64,000 nt of DNA from Paenibacillus sp. 481 (GCF_021223605.1 NZ_CP075175.1:5473501-5537500); one strand, 5' to 3'. Positions 17,519 through 26,388 are shown, numbered from the stretch's first letter. Numbers and translations: made by a program. The notes: a model not told the origin generated them from the sequence alone.

Positions 17519-17977
17519 TCAGCCTTCCTCCACCTCAAAAATAGAGTCTACAATAATCGGAAGGTTATCCCTTACAGAAACAGCGCCAAACACAGAACGA
17601 GCATGCACACCCTTGTCGGCAAATACCTCGAACATTAAATCTGAAAATCCATTTAACACTTTATGATGTTCCTCAAAAGTAGGTACTGCATTTACAAAGC
17701 CTTGCACCTTTACAACTCTGTTTACTTTATCTAAAGTTCCTAAAGCGTCCTTGACGACCGCAAGCACCTCAATACCCGCGTCTCTTGCATACTGGTAGCC
17801 TTCCTCTGTCGTGAATTCTTGCCCTAATTTCCCTTTCGGATTACCTGAAGGCCCTTTCCCAGACACGTACATAAGTCCATTTACGATGACGTAATTCGTA
17901 TACGTAGCAGCGGGGTTACTTGCTTCCGGCAGCTCAATTCCCATTTCTTTAAGTTTAGACTCAATAATGCTTGTCAT
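17519..17977 (-). CDS. ridA: RidA/YjgF-family imine deaminase
   Basis: The 152-residue product shows family signatures: YVSGKGPSGNPKGKLG, GYQYARDAGIEVLAVVKDALGTLD and ARSVFGAVSVRDNLPI. RidA proteins hydrolyse reactive enamine/imine intermediates made by PLP enzymes. It is of the longer (about 150-residue) subgroup. Start ATG 17977 has GAGGGAG five bases upstream. It is the first gene upstream of the TIR island and is less AT-rich than the island genes, so it may be the chromosomal boundary. Confidence 0.85.
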   Translation of the reverse strand: MTSIIESKLKEMGIELPEASNPAATYTNYVIVNGLMYVSGKGPSGNPKGKLGQEFTTEEGYQYARDAGIEVLAVVKDALGTLDKVNRVVKVQGFVNAVPTFEEHHKVLNGFSDLMFEVFADKGVHARSVFGAVSVRDNLPIIVDSIFEVEEG

Positions 17978-18240
17978 ACGCACTCCCTCTTTCTACTGTT
18001 AGTTGGAATAAGCTAGGATTTCAGATAGAGACTTTTACGATCCTCGTATAGTTATAAGACAGGATCGTGTTAACATGCGAATTGTGATGTGCTTGATGTA
18101 GTGAGCGGCTTTTAGGATCAGCATGATTTCATAACGAAGAAGAATATTATACCATTTCCGAACATTATATCCGATAATGAAAGGGGTGCAAACATTTTAA
18201 TATAGCGATACACAACTCATTGTGAAAGGAGAAGTTAAAA

Positions 18241-19392
18241 ATGATGAAAATGAAAAAGAAACACAGACTTAGACTACCTAGTGGCCCTAACATCGTAGGA
18301 TGCACGTCATTTATGTTTGAATATGTCCCCGAGGAAAACAGCGACAACAAGCGTATAATCCCTTGCCTTTGCTTTTATCCTGCTACACATACAGGTGAAG
18401 GAAAGCTAAAAAAATATGTAAACGAGCAAATTTTGCCGGAATCTGGCGGTATTGAAACGAATTCGTATGTGAAGGCCCCTATACTTGAGGGGAAGCATCC
18501 ACTACTCCTATTTAACCATGGATACAGTCTATTTCTTGAATCGAATACCGTGCAATGCGAGGAACTCGCGTCTCATGGCTATATCGTGTTGAGCATTGGC
18601 CATCAAGGTGAAGGATTATATGCACTGCCACATGGCGACGTGTTGACAATGGACACGGCTATGCAGGAAGATTTTTTAGCAGACCATCCGAAAAGCATGG
18701 AGCTATTCCCTGCATACGCAAATTGGCTACTTGATGATGGCAAAGATGCAAACCTTGACGAGCACTACGTTCGATATAAAGAATTGATGGATATCCACCC
18801 TAGAATAAACGCGCACATGGATGTCTGGTTAAAAGACAGCTTGGTTGCCCTTGAATCGCTCCTGAATGAATCCGAGCAGCATACCGACTGGATAGCTAAT
18901 CATGTTGATACAGACCAAATCGGTGCGTTCGGCATGTCGTTTGGAGGCGCGGCCGCATTAGGCTTAACCCATTTATGTGACCTCATCAAAGCAAGTGCCA
19001 ATCTAGATGGTTTCTACTATAACTCGACTTGGCACAAACCTATACATCAACCGATTCTGCTCATGCAGCACGACAGCGTACATGTGGGACCACATCTGAT
19101 GTTTCCTTTTTTGAACGCTAAAGATGACGCCTATTTGGTAACTGTCACCAATAGCACCCATCTTAATTTTACAGATTACAACGAACTTATGGCTGAAAAT
19201 GAACTGTTTAAAGGCGTGGTGGACGATACAGAAGTGGAGGAAGCGGCACTTGGAGAAATCGATCCTACTCAAATGGAAACGATTATGAATACGCTACTGC
19301 TGGACTTTTTTAATAAATATTTAAAAGGTATGGATGCTCAAGTTATAGATACAGACGATTCGCTTGAGGGTATCACGTTACTACGAAAATAA
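18241..19392 (+). CDS. PAF-acetylhydrolase/dienelactone-hydrolase-like alpha/beta hydrolase
   Basis: The 383-residue product has LLLFNHGYSLFLES (oxyanion strand HG), the nucleophile elbow FGMSFGGAAALG (GxSxG) and a late histidine in STHLNFTD. The layout with a long insertion between strands and elbow resembles platelet-activating-factor acetylhydrolase relatives. GAAAGGAG precedes ATG 18241. No signal peptide is evident, so it is cytoplasmic. The substrate is unknown. The 263 bases upstream hold the promoter region and no gene. A weak hairpin (AAAGCAGC/GCTGCTTT) lies at 19411-19453. Confidence 0.78.
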   Translation: MMKMKKKHRLRLPSGPNIVGCTSFMFEYVPEENSDNKRIIPCLCFYPATHTGEGKLKKYVNEQILPESGGIETNSYVKAPILEGKHPLLLFNHGYSLFLESNTVQCEELASHGYIVLSIGHQGEGLYALPHGDVLTMDTAMQEDFLADHPKSMELFPAYANWLLDDGKDANLDEHYVRYKELMDIHPRINAHMDVWLKDSLVALESLLNESEQHTDWIANHVDTDQIGAFGMSFGGAAALGLTHLCDLIKASANLDGFYYNSTWHKPIHQPILLMQHDSVHVGPHLMFPFLNAKDDAYLVTVTNSTHLNFTDYNELMAENELFKGVVDDTEVEEAALGEIDPTQMETIMNTLLLDFFNKYLKGMDAQVIDTDDSLEGITLLRK

Positions 19393-19459
19393 TAATAAAT
19401 GCCTAAATGAAAAGCAGCCTTGGTACCGTGAACGGTGATCGAAGCTGCTTTGCTAGCGT

Positions 19460-19648
19460 TTAAGAGACATTTTTGATGTTACCATCCCTTACCATCCCCC
19501 ACTCAAATGGTTTCGTAATGGGATACCACTTATTGCGGTTGCCTATATGCAATGTGAATTCAGAGCAAACCCGTATAGTGTCCATCTCCATGGTCGCGAA
19601 TCCGTTCCAATAGGCCTGGCATCTGTCCCCTAACCCATTATGTATAGC
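19460..19648 (-). pseudogene. Short relic of an unidentified coding region
   Basis: A minus-strand frame of 62 codons without a start reads naturally (CQAYWNGFATMEMD, FTLHIGNRNKWYPITKPF, EWGMVRDGNIKNVS) and ends in a stop. It has a balanced amino-acid composition and looks like the C-terminus of a lost enzyme or regulator. I do not recognise the family. It occupies most of the otherwise empty 19393-19789 interval. Confidence 0.35.
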
Positions 19649-19789
19649 TTAAAAGATTAAACTTACGTGACGGCCTTTCATTTGCAAAAAGCCTAAAAAT
19701 AACGTAAAGGTTAGCACTTGCATGAATTTGCTATGATCGAGAGGAAGTAAGAAATGGAACGACCACTACGAAGAGAGGACGTGTAATGA

Positions 19790-20128
19790 ATGAAACTAAA
19801 TCATGTTAATCTCACGGTCAACGATGTCGGCGCGGCTCAAGCTTTTTTGGAAAAGTATTTCGGGCTACAAACGGGGGGAACACGCGGGAACTCATTTGCT
19901 GCGCTTTTGGATGACAACGGATTAGTCCTTACTTTGATGAAAGGCGCTAAAGTTAGCTATCCGAAGACGTTCCATATTGGCTTTGGCCAAGAAAATGAAG
20001 AACAAGTAAACGAGCTCAATCAGCGCTTAAAAGAGGACGGTTATGATGTGGAGCCGCCACAAAGAGCTCATGCTTGGACATTTTATGTCGAGGCCCCAGG
20101 CGGGTTTACGGTCGAGGTTTTCTGTTAA
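19790..20128 (+). CDS. VOC-superfamily (glyoxalase/dioxygenase fold) protein
   Basis: The 112-residue product has one VOC module: MKLNHVNLTVNDVGAAQAF at the start and YVEAPGGFTVEVFC at the end, with candidate metal ligands H5 and the terminal E. Small single-domain members include fosfomycin/bleomycin-resistance proteins and glyoxalase-like enzymes; the substrate cannot be told. GAGAGGAC lies upstream of ATG 19790. It is monocistronic with its own terminator. Confidence 0.8.
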   Translation: MKLNHVNLTVNDVGAAQAFLEKYFGLQTGGTRGNSFAALLDDNGLVLTLMKGAKVSYPKTFHIGFGQENEEQVNELNQRLKEDGYDVEPPQRAHAWTFYVEAPGGFTVEVFC

Positions 20129-20170
20129 AAATGTCTGTGACGAGTACGCTGTCCTATCCATATAGATCAA

Positions 20171-20215
20171 CAACACAACCTTAGCCCGCCATTTCATTGA
20201 GGCTAAGGTTGTTTG
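20171..20215. terminator. Terminator between VOC and epoxide hydrolase genes
   Basis: AACCTTAGCC and GGCTAAGGTT form a perfect stem with an A-rich left flank and TT-rich right flank. It is placed to serve the plus-strand VOC gene and the convergent epoxide hydrolase gene. Confidence 0.65.
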
Positions 20216-20309
20216 CATAACGTACTTCATTTTGCAAGATATTAATCTTCCCCACGACTGCTCCTCTACAATCCCTCTAAGCCCCTTCTGACAAATGAAG
20301 TTTAATCGT

Positions 20310-21509
20310 TTAGTGTAGTTGACTAAAAAACTCCCTAATGTCATCGATAAGCGATTCTGGCGTTGCCATTGCAACCATGTGGCTGCTGCTTTTTTTGCTC
20401 GACCAGTGTACGATATGGTTGTTACGCTCTGCAAGACGACGGAATAGTGAGCCTCCTCCATGGGAAACTCCAGTTGGAACTTTGGTCTGGTTGATCGGCA
20501 TGCCAGCTGCTCCCTCGTAGTAAGGCCAAGATGAAGACCCCGCTGTATGTGTCAGCCAGTATAAGGTTACTGTTGTAAGCAGTTGATCGCGGTCAATCGG
20601 TTCATCAATGAGTTCATTGTCAATGTTAGTATGAGAACCGGGCCATCCATCGAACTCTTTGAATCGTTCTAGCAGGAAAGCAAGTAGCGCAACAGGCGAA
20701 TCGTTCATCCCGTAACTGAGCGTTTGCGGCCGATTGGCAAGGTACCGTGCATACCCGCTTCCGCCAGCAAACCAATCTGCCAGTTGTTCGAGTTCTGCCC
20801 GCTCTTCATCTGTCAAATCCTCCAACTCACTTGGATCACCTGTGGGCATACCGAGTCCAGCGGTAATATGAACACCGATCACATGCTCAGAATCCATGAC
20901 TGCCAGCTCTGGAGAGACTAACGCGCCTGCGTCATTACCGTGCGCACCATAACGGTCGTATCCTAGGATTGCCATCAGTTGGGCCCACGTTTCAGCGACT
21001 CGCTTAATACTCCATGGCGACTCGACCGCTGCATCGGCAAACGAAGAGTATGCGAAGCCTGGAAGTGAAGGGACTACCACATGAAAAGCCTTATTCGGAT
21101 CGCCGCCATATGCGCTTGGATTCGTCAGCGGACCAATCATGTGCATGAACTCAGCGATTGAGTTCGGCCAACTGTGCGTCATAAGCAATGGGGTCGCATG
21201 AACTTCGGGCGACCTTACATGCAGGAAGTGAATGGTCTGTCCGTCGATTTCTGTAATGAATTGAGGAAACTTATTTAGCTTGGCCTCGTGTTCACGCCAA
21301 TTGTAGCCATGCTGCCAGTATTCAGCAAGTTCCTTTAAATAGGCCACCGGTATTCCACGATTCCACTCGCCCCCAGGTAGTTGAGCTGGCCAGCGGGTTC
21401 GGGAGAGGCGTTCATGTAGATCATCTAGGTCTGCTTGGGAAACATCGATGCGGAACGTTCGGATATGTGTAGGTTTGTTAGGTTTGGATGAGGTTATGCC
21501 TTTTTCCAT
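20310..21509 (-). CDS. Epoxide hydrolase with N-terminal EHN domain
   Basis: The 399-residue product has the N-terminal lid domain typical of microsomal-type epoxide hydrolases (DLHERLSRTRWP, YLKELAEYWQHGYNWREHEAKLN). An alpha/beta hydrolase core follows with HSWPNS in place of the usual HGWPxS and the nucleophile region YGAHGNDAGALVS, where D is the expected nucleophile. The C-terminal histidine region is HMVAMATPE. Such enzymes open epoxides to diols. The start is ATG 21509, with AAAGGGGGC upstream. A palindromic site that looks MerR-controlled lies about 60 bases upstream. Confidence 0.85.
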   Translation of the reverse strand: MEKGITSSKPNKPTHIRTFRIDVSQADLDDLHERLSRTRWPAQLPGGEWNRGIPVAYLKELAEYWQHGYNWREHEAKLNKFPQFITEIDGQTIHFLHVRSPEVHATPLLMTHSWPNSIAEFMHMIGPLTNPSAYGGDPNKAFHVVVPSLPGFAYSSFADAAVESPWSIKRVAETWAQLMAILGYDRYGAHGNDAGALVSPELAVMDSEHVIGVHITAGLGMPTGDPSELEDLTDEERAELEQLADWFAGGSGYARYLANRPQTLSYGMNDSPVALLAFLLERFKEFDGWPGSHTNIDNELIDEPIDRDQLLTTVTLYWLTHTAGSSSWPYYEGAAGMPINQTKVPTGVSHGGGSLFRRLAERNNHIVHWSSKKSSSHMVAMATPESLIDDIREFFSQLH

Positions 21510-21568
21510 GTTAAAGCCCCCTTTAAAATCATTCGTTAGGTTTCTGAGTTTCATTCTAAACGTAGAAC

Positions 21569-21588
21569 CCTGACGACTGTATGTCAGG
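21569..21588. promoter_or_regulatory. MerR-type palindrome upstream of the epoxide hydrolase gene
   Basis: CCTGAC and GTCAGG form the outer arms of a 20-base imperfect palindrome. It is preceded on the minus strand by TTGCTT and followed by TTCTACG. An operator lying between -35 and -10 elements that are far apart is the pattern used by drug-sensing MerR regulators. No MerR gene is present in the window. Confidence 0.4.
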
Positions 21589-21831
21589 AAGCAAAAAACC
21601 GCAGTCCCCCCTTACGGTTCATTGATTTCAAGTATTCGCACTCTTGTTATTCACGATCTCCCCCCATTCCAATATGGATTACTATTGCACACGGTGTATC
21701 TCTGCTCATTGAATTTCTCAATCCCAGCCAACATTTTATATTTAGGATCACCGAACTTGTTCAACTATGTACGTAGCTCACCTCGGAATCTTCTTAGTAC
21801 CAATCCCAAACGCTTTGGATTTTTGTCAAAA

Positions 21832-21856
21832 GAAAAAGCACCACAATGGGTGCTAC
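21832..21856 (-). terminator. Terminator downstream of the small peptide ORF
   Basis: On the minus strand AGCACC and TGGTGC form a stem around a 5-base loop followed by TTTTTC. It ends the transcript that includes the peptide ORF at 21967-22077. Confidence 0.65.
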
Positions 21857-21910
21857 AAACTAATGATCATATACGTTACATAACAAATCGTAAGTTCCAT
21901 GGCGTATATA

Positions 21911-21930
21911 CCATGTCGATATCGACATGG
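21911..21930. repeat. Perfect 20-bp palindrome
   Basis: CCATGTCGATATCGACATGG is a perfect palindrome without spacer. It sits between the small peptide ORF and its terminator. It could be a protein-binding site or an RNA hairpin. The rest of 21589-21966 shows no gene I can support. Confidence 0.7.
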
Positions 21931-21966
21931 ATTCCGTTAAGTACCAATCATTGTGTTCCGGTTAAC

Positions 21967-22077
21967 CTAAAGAATCGGTGCAACATCGCTCAACCTCAAT
22001 TGTCCTACGAGATCATGGCTCGCAACACCTACCAATAAAAGGCTTATCATCAGTTTAAACAACCGACCTTTTACCAT
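21967..22077 (-). CDS. Small exported-peptide candidate (36 residues)
   Basis: An ORF of 36 codons starts at ATG 22077 with a very strong ribosome-binding site (AAAGGGGGAG, five bases upstream). The peptide has a short basic N-terminus (MVKGRLFK), a hydrophobic core (LMISLLLVGVA) and a polar tail (SHDLVGQLRLSDVAPIL). This is the layout of Phr/PapR-type signalling pre-peptides, which are exported and trimmed to a C-terminal fragment. No Rap, PlcR or similar receptor gene is adjacent, so a signalling role is only a suggestion. A terminator lies 110 bases downstream. The region 22078-22338 upstream is promoter-like and AT-rich with no other gene. Confidence 0.5.
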   Translation of the reverse strand: MVKGRLFKLMISLLLVGVASHDLVGQLRLSDVAPIL

Positions 22078-22338
22078 GTGAACTCCCCCTTTCCCTACAA
22101 AATCGTTTTGGTTTCGTTAAAATAAGTCCCTCAATAATCCGTTTGCTTGAATGATTAAATCCTATTTAAGGGTACAGTCAGTTGAACTCATTTCCTCAAA
22201 AATAAAATAAGCGTAACTTATTGCATATGGGTTTTTTGGGGATGTTATTAGCTGAAATTTATCCAACTTTTCTAGAGGAATCTACTTTCTTATACGCAGA
22301 AATGTATTTTGTTCAGTTATAAAATGCCTGTCGTGACG

Positions 22339-24513
22339 TTACTGCGCGGAAATCGCGAACTTCGTGCCGGCATCCCCAGCGAAAACAATCGATCCTCCCG
22401 CGGGCAGTTTAACCTGATCCTTGCCTCTAATGACACTGAAGTAGATGCAGATTCCCTCCGCATTATAAACAGCGAAGGAGGCGTTCGAGGGCATACTCAC
22501 CTTAACGGTCTTGCCCCCGTCTTTGTCGCTTATCGTATACCATTGGGCGTATCCGTTCGCCGGAATCGTAACGATTGACTTCTTAGCAAGGTTGATGGGC
22601 TTCACCACGTCCTCGTTCACTAAAATGTTGCCACCAAGATTCAGGTACTCAACACCGTCCTGTGTAAGGAACGTAATGCCTAAAAGATCCCGCCCATAGA
22701 CTCCCGGAATTTGCAATTCGGAGATGGCCGTATTCGGGCCTGTTATGCGTTTATCCCCCACGTACCCCGGCAGTTGTTTCGACACATTCAATCGGGTGAT
22801 TATCGCCCACAAATAACCGAGCGACGTATACTTCTCATTCAGCAAATAATATTTCTTTCCATCGCGCTTCTCCCATGCTTTTTTTGTCTCTGCCGGAAGC
22901 TTGTTAGGCTGGAGCTTCTCGGCGTTGTACACGGACAAAGCCATCTGCCCAAGTCCCGGCACCGAAACGTAACGACGAACCCATAAGTAGGTGCGGCCGT
23001 TCTCCTCCGTCACGAAGCTGATCTTCGTATTCCCATCCGCACTCCGGAACGTACCGTCCGCCGAATACTTGTAGATTTCGGCTGGATTATCGGGCGACTG
23101 CTCCGTAGTGATGGACATGACGCCGCCTTGGGTAATATTTATGTTCATCGTTGTGCTGGTCGCGCCATAGATTCCCGAATACTGTAGTACGGACGCCGGC
23201 ATATTAGCTTTTACCGGCGCGCCGAACGATTTCTCCGGCTTGAGCTTGACAATTGTCCCTTTCTCCTTTAACGCCTGAAGTAGGATCTCGTTCGCCAGAA
23301 GCTGGTTGAGCGTGCTGCTCCCGCCAGAAGAGACAACAGCTACTGCCATGTCTTGTTCGGGAAGCACAACGAGCGACGAGTGATAGAGTGCCGTGGTCCC
23401 GCTCTTGGTCAACGCCTTCATCCCGTATGCGCTGAATGGATACAGCTTGACGCTGTCCCAGCCGAGACCGTATTCGAATGATGAGTTGTCCGCATCGTCA
23501 GGCCATAAAGGCGTCTTGTACTCGTCTTGCGCCATGGCCGCAACCGATTTGCTGGATAATACCCCTTTCGCTTCCCCCGTGAAAATTTGCGAGAATCGAG
23601 CCAAATTTTCCGCCGTGGAATACATGCCTCCCGTTCCGATCAAGTTGAATGTCTCGTTGGGAAGTTGTCCGGTATAGGTAGGTGAATAGAGTCCCGCCAT
23701 CTTCGCTGTGTTCAGAGAATCGAGCGGCGTCTTCGTATTGGCCATACCCAGAGGCTTCGTAATATGTCGATGGATATAAGAGGTAAAGTCCATGCCGCTG
23801 ACTCGCTCGATTAGAATCTGGGCTAGCGTAAATCCGTCATTGCAGTAAACTGAATAAGCGCCCGGGTCCGCTTTTAAGGTTTGACCGGCTAGTTGCTTGA
23901 GTAGTGTGTCGTAGGCGTAAGTATCGTTATCTTCGAATAAAGCGGCGTTCGTCAAGGACGATCCGTTCAGACCGGAAGAATGATTCAGCAGCATGCGTGG
24001 CGTAATCTGCTTGTAGCGTTCATCCTTCATCGTAAACTCGGGGATATACTGGACGACTGGCGTATCGAGATCGATTTTCTCTTGGTCGACCAACTGCATG
24101 ATGGCAACGGTGGTAAACATTTTACTCGTCGAACCGATCCCATACATCGTGTCTTTCGTGAGCGGCTTCTGTCCTTTTTCATCATTTTTGCCGGATTGGC
24201 CGGATACGACGATGTTGCGATGATCGATAAGGGCATACTGCACGCTGTTCGTGCCGTACGTTTTCGTGAGGAGATCTGCCTTCTCCTTTGCAGCTTTCCT
24301 GGTTACTTCGTAGGTGGTCAAAGCTTTGTTAGAAGGCGATTTCACTGCCGCCGTTAGCACAGTTATTGGAACAGCGCTTGGCTTGCTCACCTTAGATGTA
24401 TGCATTGTCACTGCTATGTTTTGTGCCAATGCCAGTGCTTTGTTGTCATTGCAGGAGGTTAACAGCAGACACGTTGATAGCATAGCTCCCATTATCCATC
24501 GACTTTTCATCAT
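22339..24513 (-). CDS. Beta-lactamase-fold serine hydrolase lipoprotein (class C/PBP4* type)
   Basis: The 724-residue product begins with a lipoprotein signal (LLLTSC). The beta-lactamase/transpeptidase domain (about 75-420) has the SxxK motif in GSTSKM and the Y-x-N motif in VYCNDGF. The C-terminal 300 residues hold beta-rich domains without a recognised family. Proteins of this group are D-aminopeptidases, esterases or cell-wall-modifying enzymes at the outer face of the membrane. AAGGAGAG lies before the ATG pair at 24513/24510. It follows the GntR/membrane-protein pair on the same strand and may be the third gene of that operon. Confidence 0.85.
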   Translation of the reverse strand: MMKSRWIMGAMLSTCLLLTSCNDNKALALAQNIAVTMHTSKVSKPSAVPITVLTAAVKSPSNKALTTYEVTRKAAKEKADLLTKTYGTNSVQYALIDHRNIVVSGQSGKNDEKGQKPLTKDTMYGIGSTSKMFTTVAIMQLVDQEKIDLDTPVVQYIPEFTMKDERYKQITPRMLLNHSSGLNGSSLTNAALFEDNDTYAYDTLLKQLAGQTLKADPGAYSVYCNDGFTLAQILIERVSGMDFTSYIHRHITKPLGMANTKTPLDSLNTAKMAGLYSPTYTGQLPNETFNLIGTGGMYSTAENLARFSQIFTGEAKGVLSSKSVAAMAQDEYKTPLWPDDADNSSFEYGLGWDSVKLYPFSAYGMKALTKSGTTALYHSSLVVLPEQDMAVAVVSSGGSSTLNQLLANEILLQALKEKGTIVKLKPEKSFGAPVKANMPASVLQYSGIYGATSTTMNINITQGGVMSITTEQSPDNPAEIYKYSADGTFRSADGNTKISFVTEENGRTYLWVRRYVSVPGLGQMALSVYNAEKLQPNKLPAETKKAWEKRDGKKYYLLNEKYTSLGYLWAIITRLNVSKQLPGYVGDKRITGPNTAISELQIPGVYGRDLLGITFLTQDGVEYLNLGGNILVNEDVVKPINLAKKSIVTIPANGYAQWYTISDKDGGKTVKVSMPSNASFAVYNAEGICIYFSVIRGKDQVKLPAGGSIVFAGDAGTKFAISAQ

Positions 24514-24538
24514 TTGAGCTCTCCTTCTACATATTTAT

Positions 24539-25609
24539 TTATAAAAAATAGACAAACACGAGAATGACGAGCACCGAAACGGCTATCGTTGCGGCGGCTA
24601 TGATCTTACCTATTGGATTGGCCATATTGATCGTCCAGCCGAAACCGTGAATGTTCGGAACAATCACCGCCGAGTCTTCTGGGTTCACGTAAATACCGCC
24701 CAGCCACTTCCAGTGCCGTTCATCCAGCGAGGGAACGTCCCTTAGCTGATCGATACCTTTGATTCGCAGGTAAAGCATAACGCCGATCAGTGCCAAGAAG
24801 AGCGCTACCCAGAGCGACATGCCGGAGTGGAAGAGCAGATTTCCCTGCCAACCGTACAACGCTATGGCTTGCGTCACCCCTAGAAATACAACGATTAGGA
24901 GTGAAGCGCCCCAGATCAGAATCGAATGAATTTTCTTGTGCTTCAACTGTTTTTGCAACGAACCTTCCCGGTCTTGGGGATCCAGCGATGTTCTGGCGCG
25001 GCTGATGATCAGATTAAAACCGACGAAAAACACGATATTCAACGCTTGCAAAATGTTCAGCATGAACACGGTCCACACGGATTTGTAAAAGTCATAAACT
25101 CCGAGATGCAACCATTGTGGAATCGCATCCCACCTCGCGATGGCAAAGAAGATACATAGCGCAATCACGGCGACATGTGCCAAATACCACCAATAGCTCA
25201 GCACCGAGCCATGCGTCCGGCCGACCACGAGGCTCGCTGTGCGCTTCGACTGCGCGACAACCTGCCAGCCTCTGGCCGCCTTCAAGCGTTGCGCGGACTT
25301 TCGACTAATCCAAACGGCGAAGCTTGACGCAATCATTAACAGCAAGATGGCTATCGTCCAACATAGGAAACTCTGCTCCGGTTGATGACGAATCCATAAC
25401 AAGCTAGCTCCGCCGATGACGACCGCAATACCGCTCGTAAGCAAAGCGTAATTCCGGCGAATGGCACGGACGGCTGTGTCCTGCAGGGCCTCCTCCGGTA
25501 GCAAGATGCCGAACAGCATGGTCCGCAAGCCGATATAGACCTGTAAGCTGAGCATCAGAGCAAACATCAAATAACTACTGGACATCATGATCATCGTTTC
25601 TTGTGTCAA
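24539..25609 (-). CDS. Multi-pass membrane protein with C-terminal DUF5808-like segment
   Basis: The 356-residue product has about eight hydrophobic segments and ends with a soluble segment DERHWKWLGGIYVNPEDSA, IHGFGWTINMANP, then a final helix. The WKWLGG-YxNPxD motif is the DUF5808 signature as I recall it. The start is TTG 25609 with GGAGGGG seven bases upstream. It overlaps the stop of the GntR gene (TTGA), which shows tight translational coupling. Function unknown; such pairs usually work in envelope stress or antibiotic response. Confidence 0.75.
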   Translation of the reverse strand: MTQETMIMMSSSYLMFALMLSLQVYIGLRTMLFGILLPEEALQDTAVRAIRRNYALLTSGIAVVIGGASLLWIRHQPEQSFLCWTIAILLLMIASSFAVWISRKSAQRLKAARGWQVVAQSKRTASLVVGRTHGSVLSYWWYLAHVAVIALCIFFAIARWDAIPQWLHLGVYDFYKSVWTVFMLNILQALNIVFFVGFNLIISRARTSLDPQDREGSLQKQLKHKKIHSILIWGASLLIVVFLGVTQAIALYGWQGNLLFHSGMSLWVALFLALIGVMLYLRIKGIDQLRDVPSLDERHWKWLGGIYVNPEDSAVIVPNIHGFGWTINMANPIGKIIAAATIAVSVLVILVFVYFL

Positions 25610-26007
25610 CGTTGTTCCCCTCCGCGATTCGTAATCATATCTCGATATACCGACCTACTCTCCTGCGCGAATACCTCTTCCGACATGCCTCGTACCGCAG
25701 CTGCCGCCGCAAGCGACCGCAACTGCTGCCGGAGCTTCTCTTCGAACGCCGCCGTCAAGCCGGGCATCCCGTCGGGCTGAACGATAACGCCCTTTTTCCG
25801 GTGTACTTGAAGTAAGCCCTCCTGCTTGAGCAAATTGTAGGCTTTGTTGACGGTATGGAGATTGATCCCCAAGTCCTCCGCCAAGCTCCGGATCGATGGA
25901 AGTGGATCCCCCGGCTGCAAAGCACCCGAGGCGATCCCTTCGACGATTTGGTCAACCAGTTGTTCATAAATCGGGGTTTCCGATTGTAAATCGAGCTCTA
26001 TGAACAA
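25606..26007 (-). CDS. YtrA-type GntR regulator
   Basis: The 133-residue product has a GntR winged helix (5-75: ETPIYEQLVDQIVEGIASGA, LPSIRSLAEDLGINLHTVNKAY, KKGVIVQ) followed by a short helical dimer tail. This short form is the YtrA subfamily, which controls ABC-type or membrane-protein operons. The start is TTG 26007 with AAGGAGGG upstream. It is translationally coupled to the membrane protein downstream. The 47-base palindrome at 26342-26388 is its best operator candidate. Confidence 0.85.
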   Translation of the reverse strand: MFIELDLQSETPIYEQLVDQIVEGIASGALQPGDPLPSIRSLAEDLGINLHTVNKAYNLLKQEGLLQVHRKKGVIVQPDGMPGLTAAFEEKLRQQLRSLAAAAAVRGMSEEVFAQESRSVYRDMITNRGGEQR

Positions 26008-26106
26008 AAATATCCCTCCTTATGTCAGTACTGTGTGTCTTCAAGATGCGAGAGGGCCAATTATGCCGTGCAACAGCAAGTCGGCCGCCATATGCGCAAC
26101 GATCGC

Positions 26107-26324
26107 TCATTCTAAGCCTTGCCACCCAACCGGCGAAAAAGCCACGGATGGCGTTCTGGAAAACCGGAGCCGCCGGTTAGCACGACCACCCACATACTGC
26201 TGCTGCGACATCGCCGGATTCTCGGCCTTCGAAAGCACTTCGAGCGAATAGGCCAGCAGCAGCGTACCAGCAATGGCGCAGCCAATCATTAACGATGCGC
26301 GATATTGACATGTCGAAGCCGTTC
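26107..26324 (-). pseudogene. Probable frameshifted first gene of the GntR operon
   Basis: GAGGTGG precedes ATG 26324, but this frame ends after 12 codons (MERLRHVNIAHR). A second frame then stays open for about 60 codons and contains a hydrophobic stretch (MIGCAIAGTLLLAYSLEVL). The position directly behind the palindromic promoter suggests a small membrane-protein gene that has lost its frame. The family is not recognised. Confidence 0.3.
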
Positions 26325-26341
26325 CATTTCGAACCACCACC

Positions 26342-26388
26342 TCTTTTTATTATTTGTTATATTACATATATAACAAATAATAAAAAGA
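26342..26388. promoter_or_regulatory. 47-bp palindromic promoter/operator
   Basis: Two perfect 21-base arms (26342-26362 and 26368-26388) flank the spacer TACAT. The core is TTTGTTATAT-n5-ATATAACAAA. It lies upstream of the GntR operon in a region of mostly A and T. A site this symmetric fits a dimeric repressor such as the YtrA-type protein. As RNA it would also form a very stable hairpin. Confidence 0.65.
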
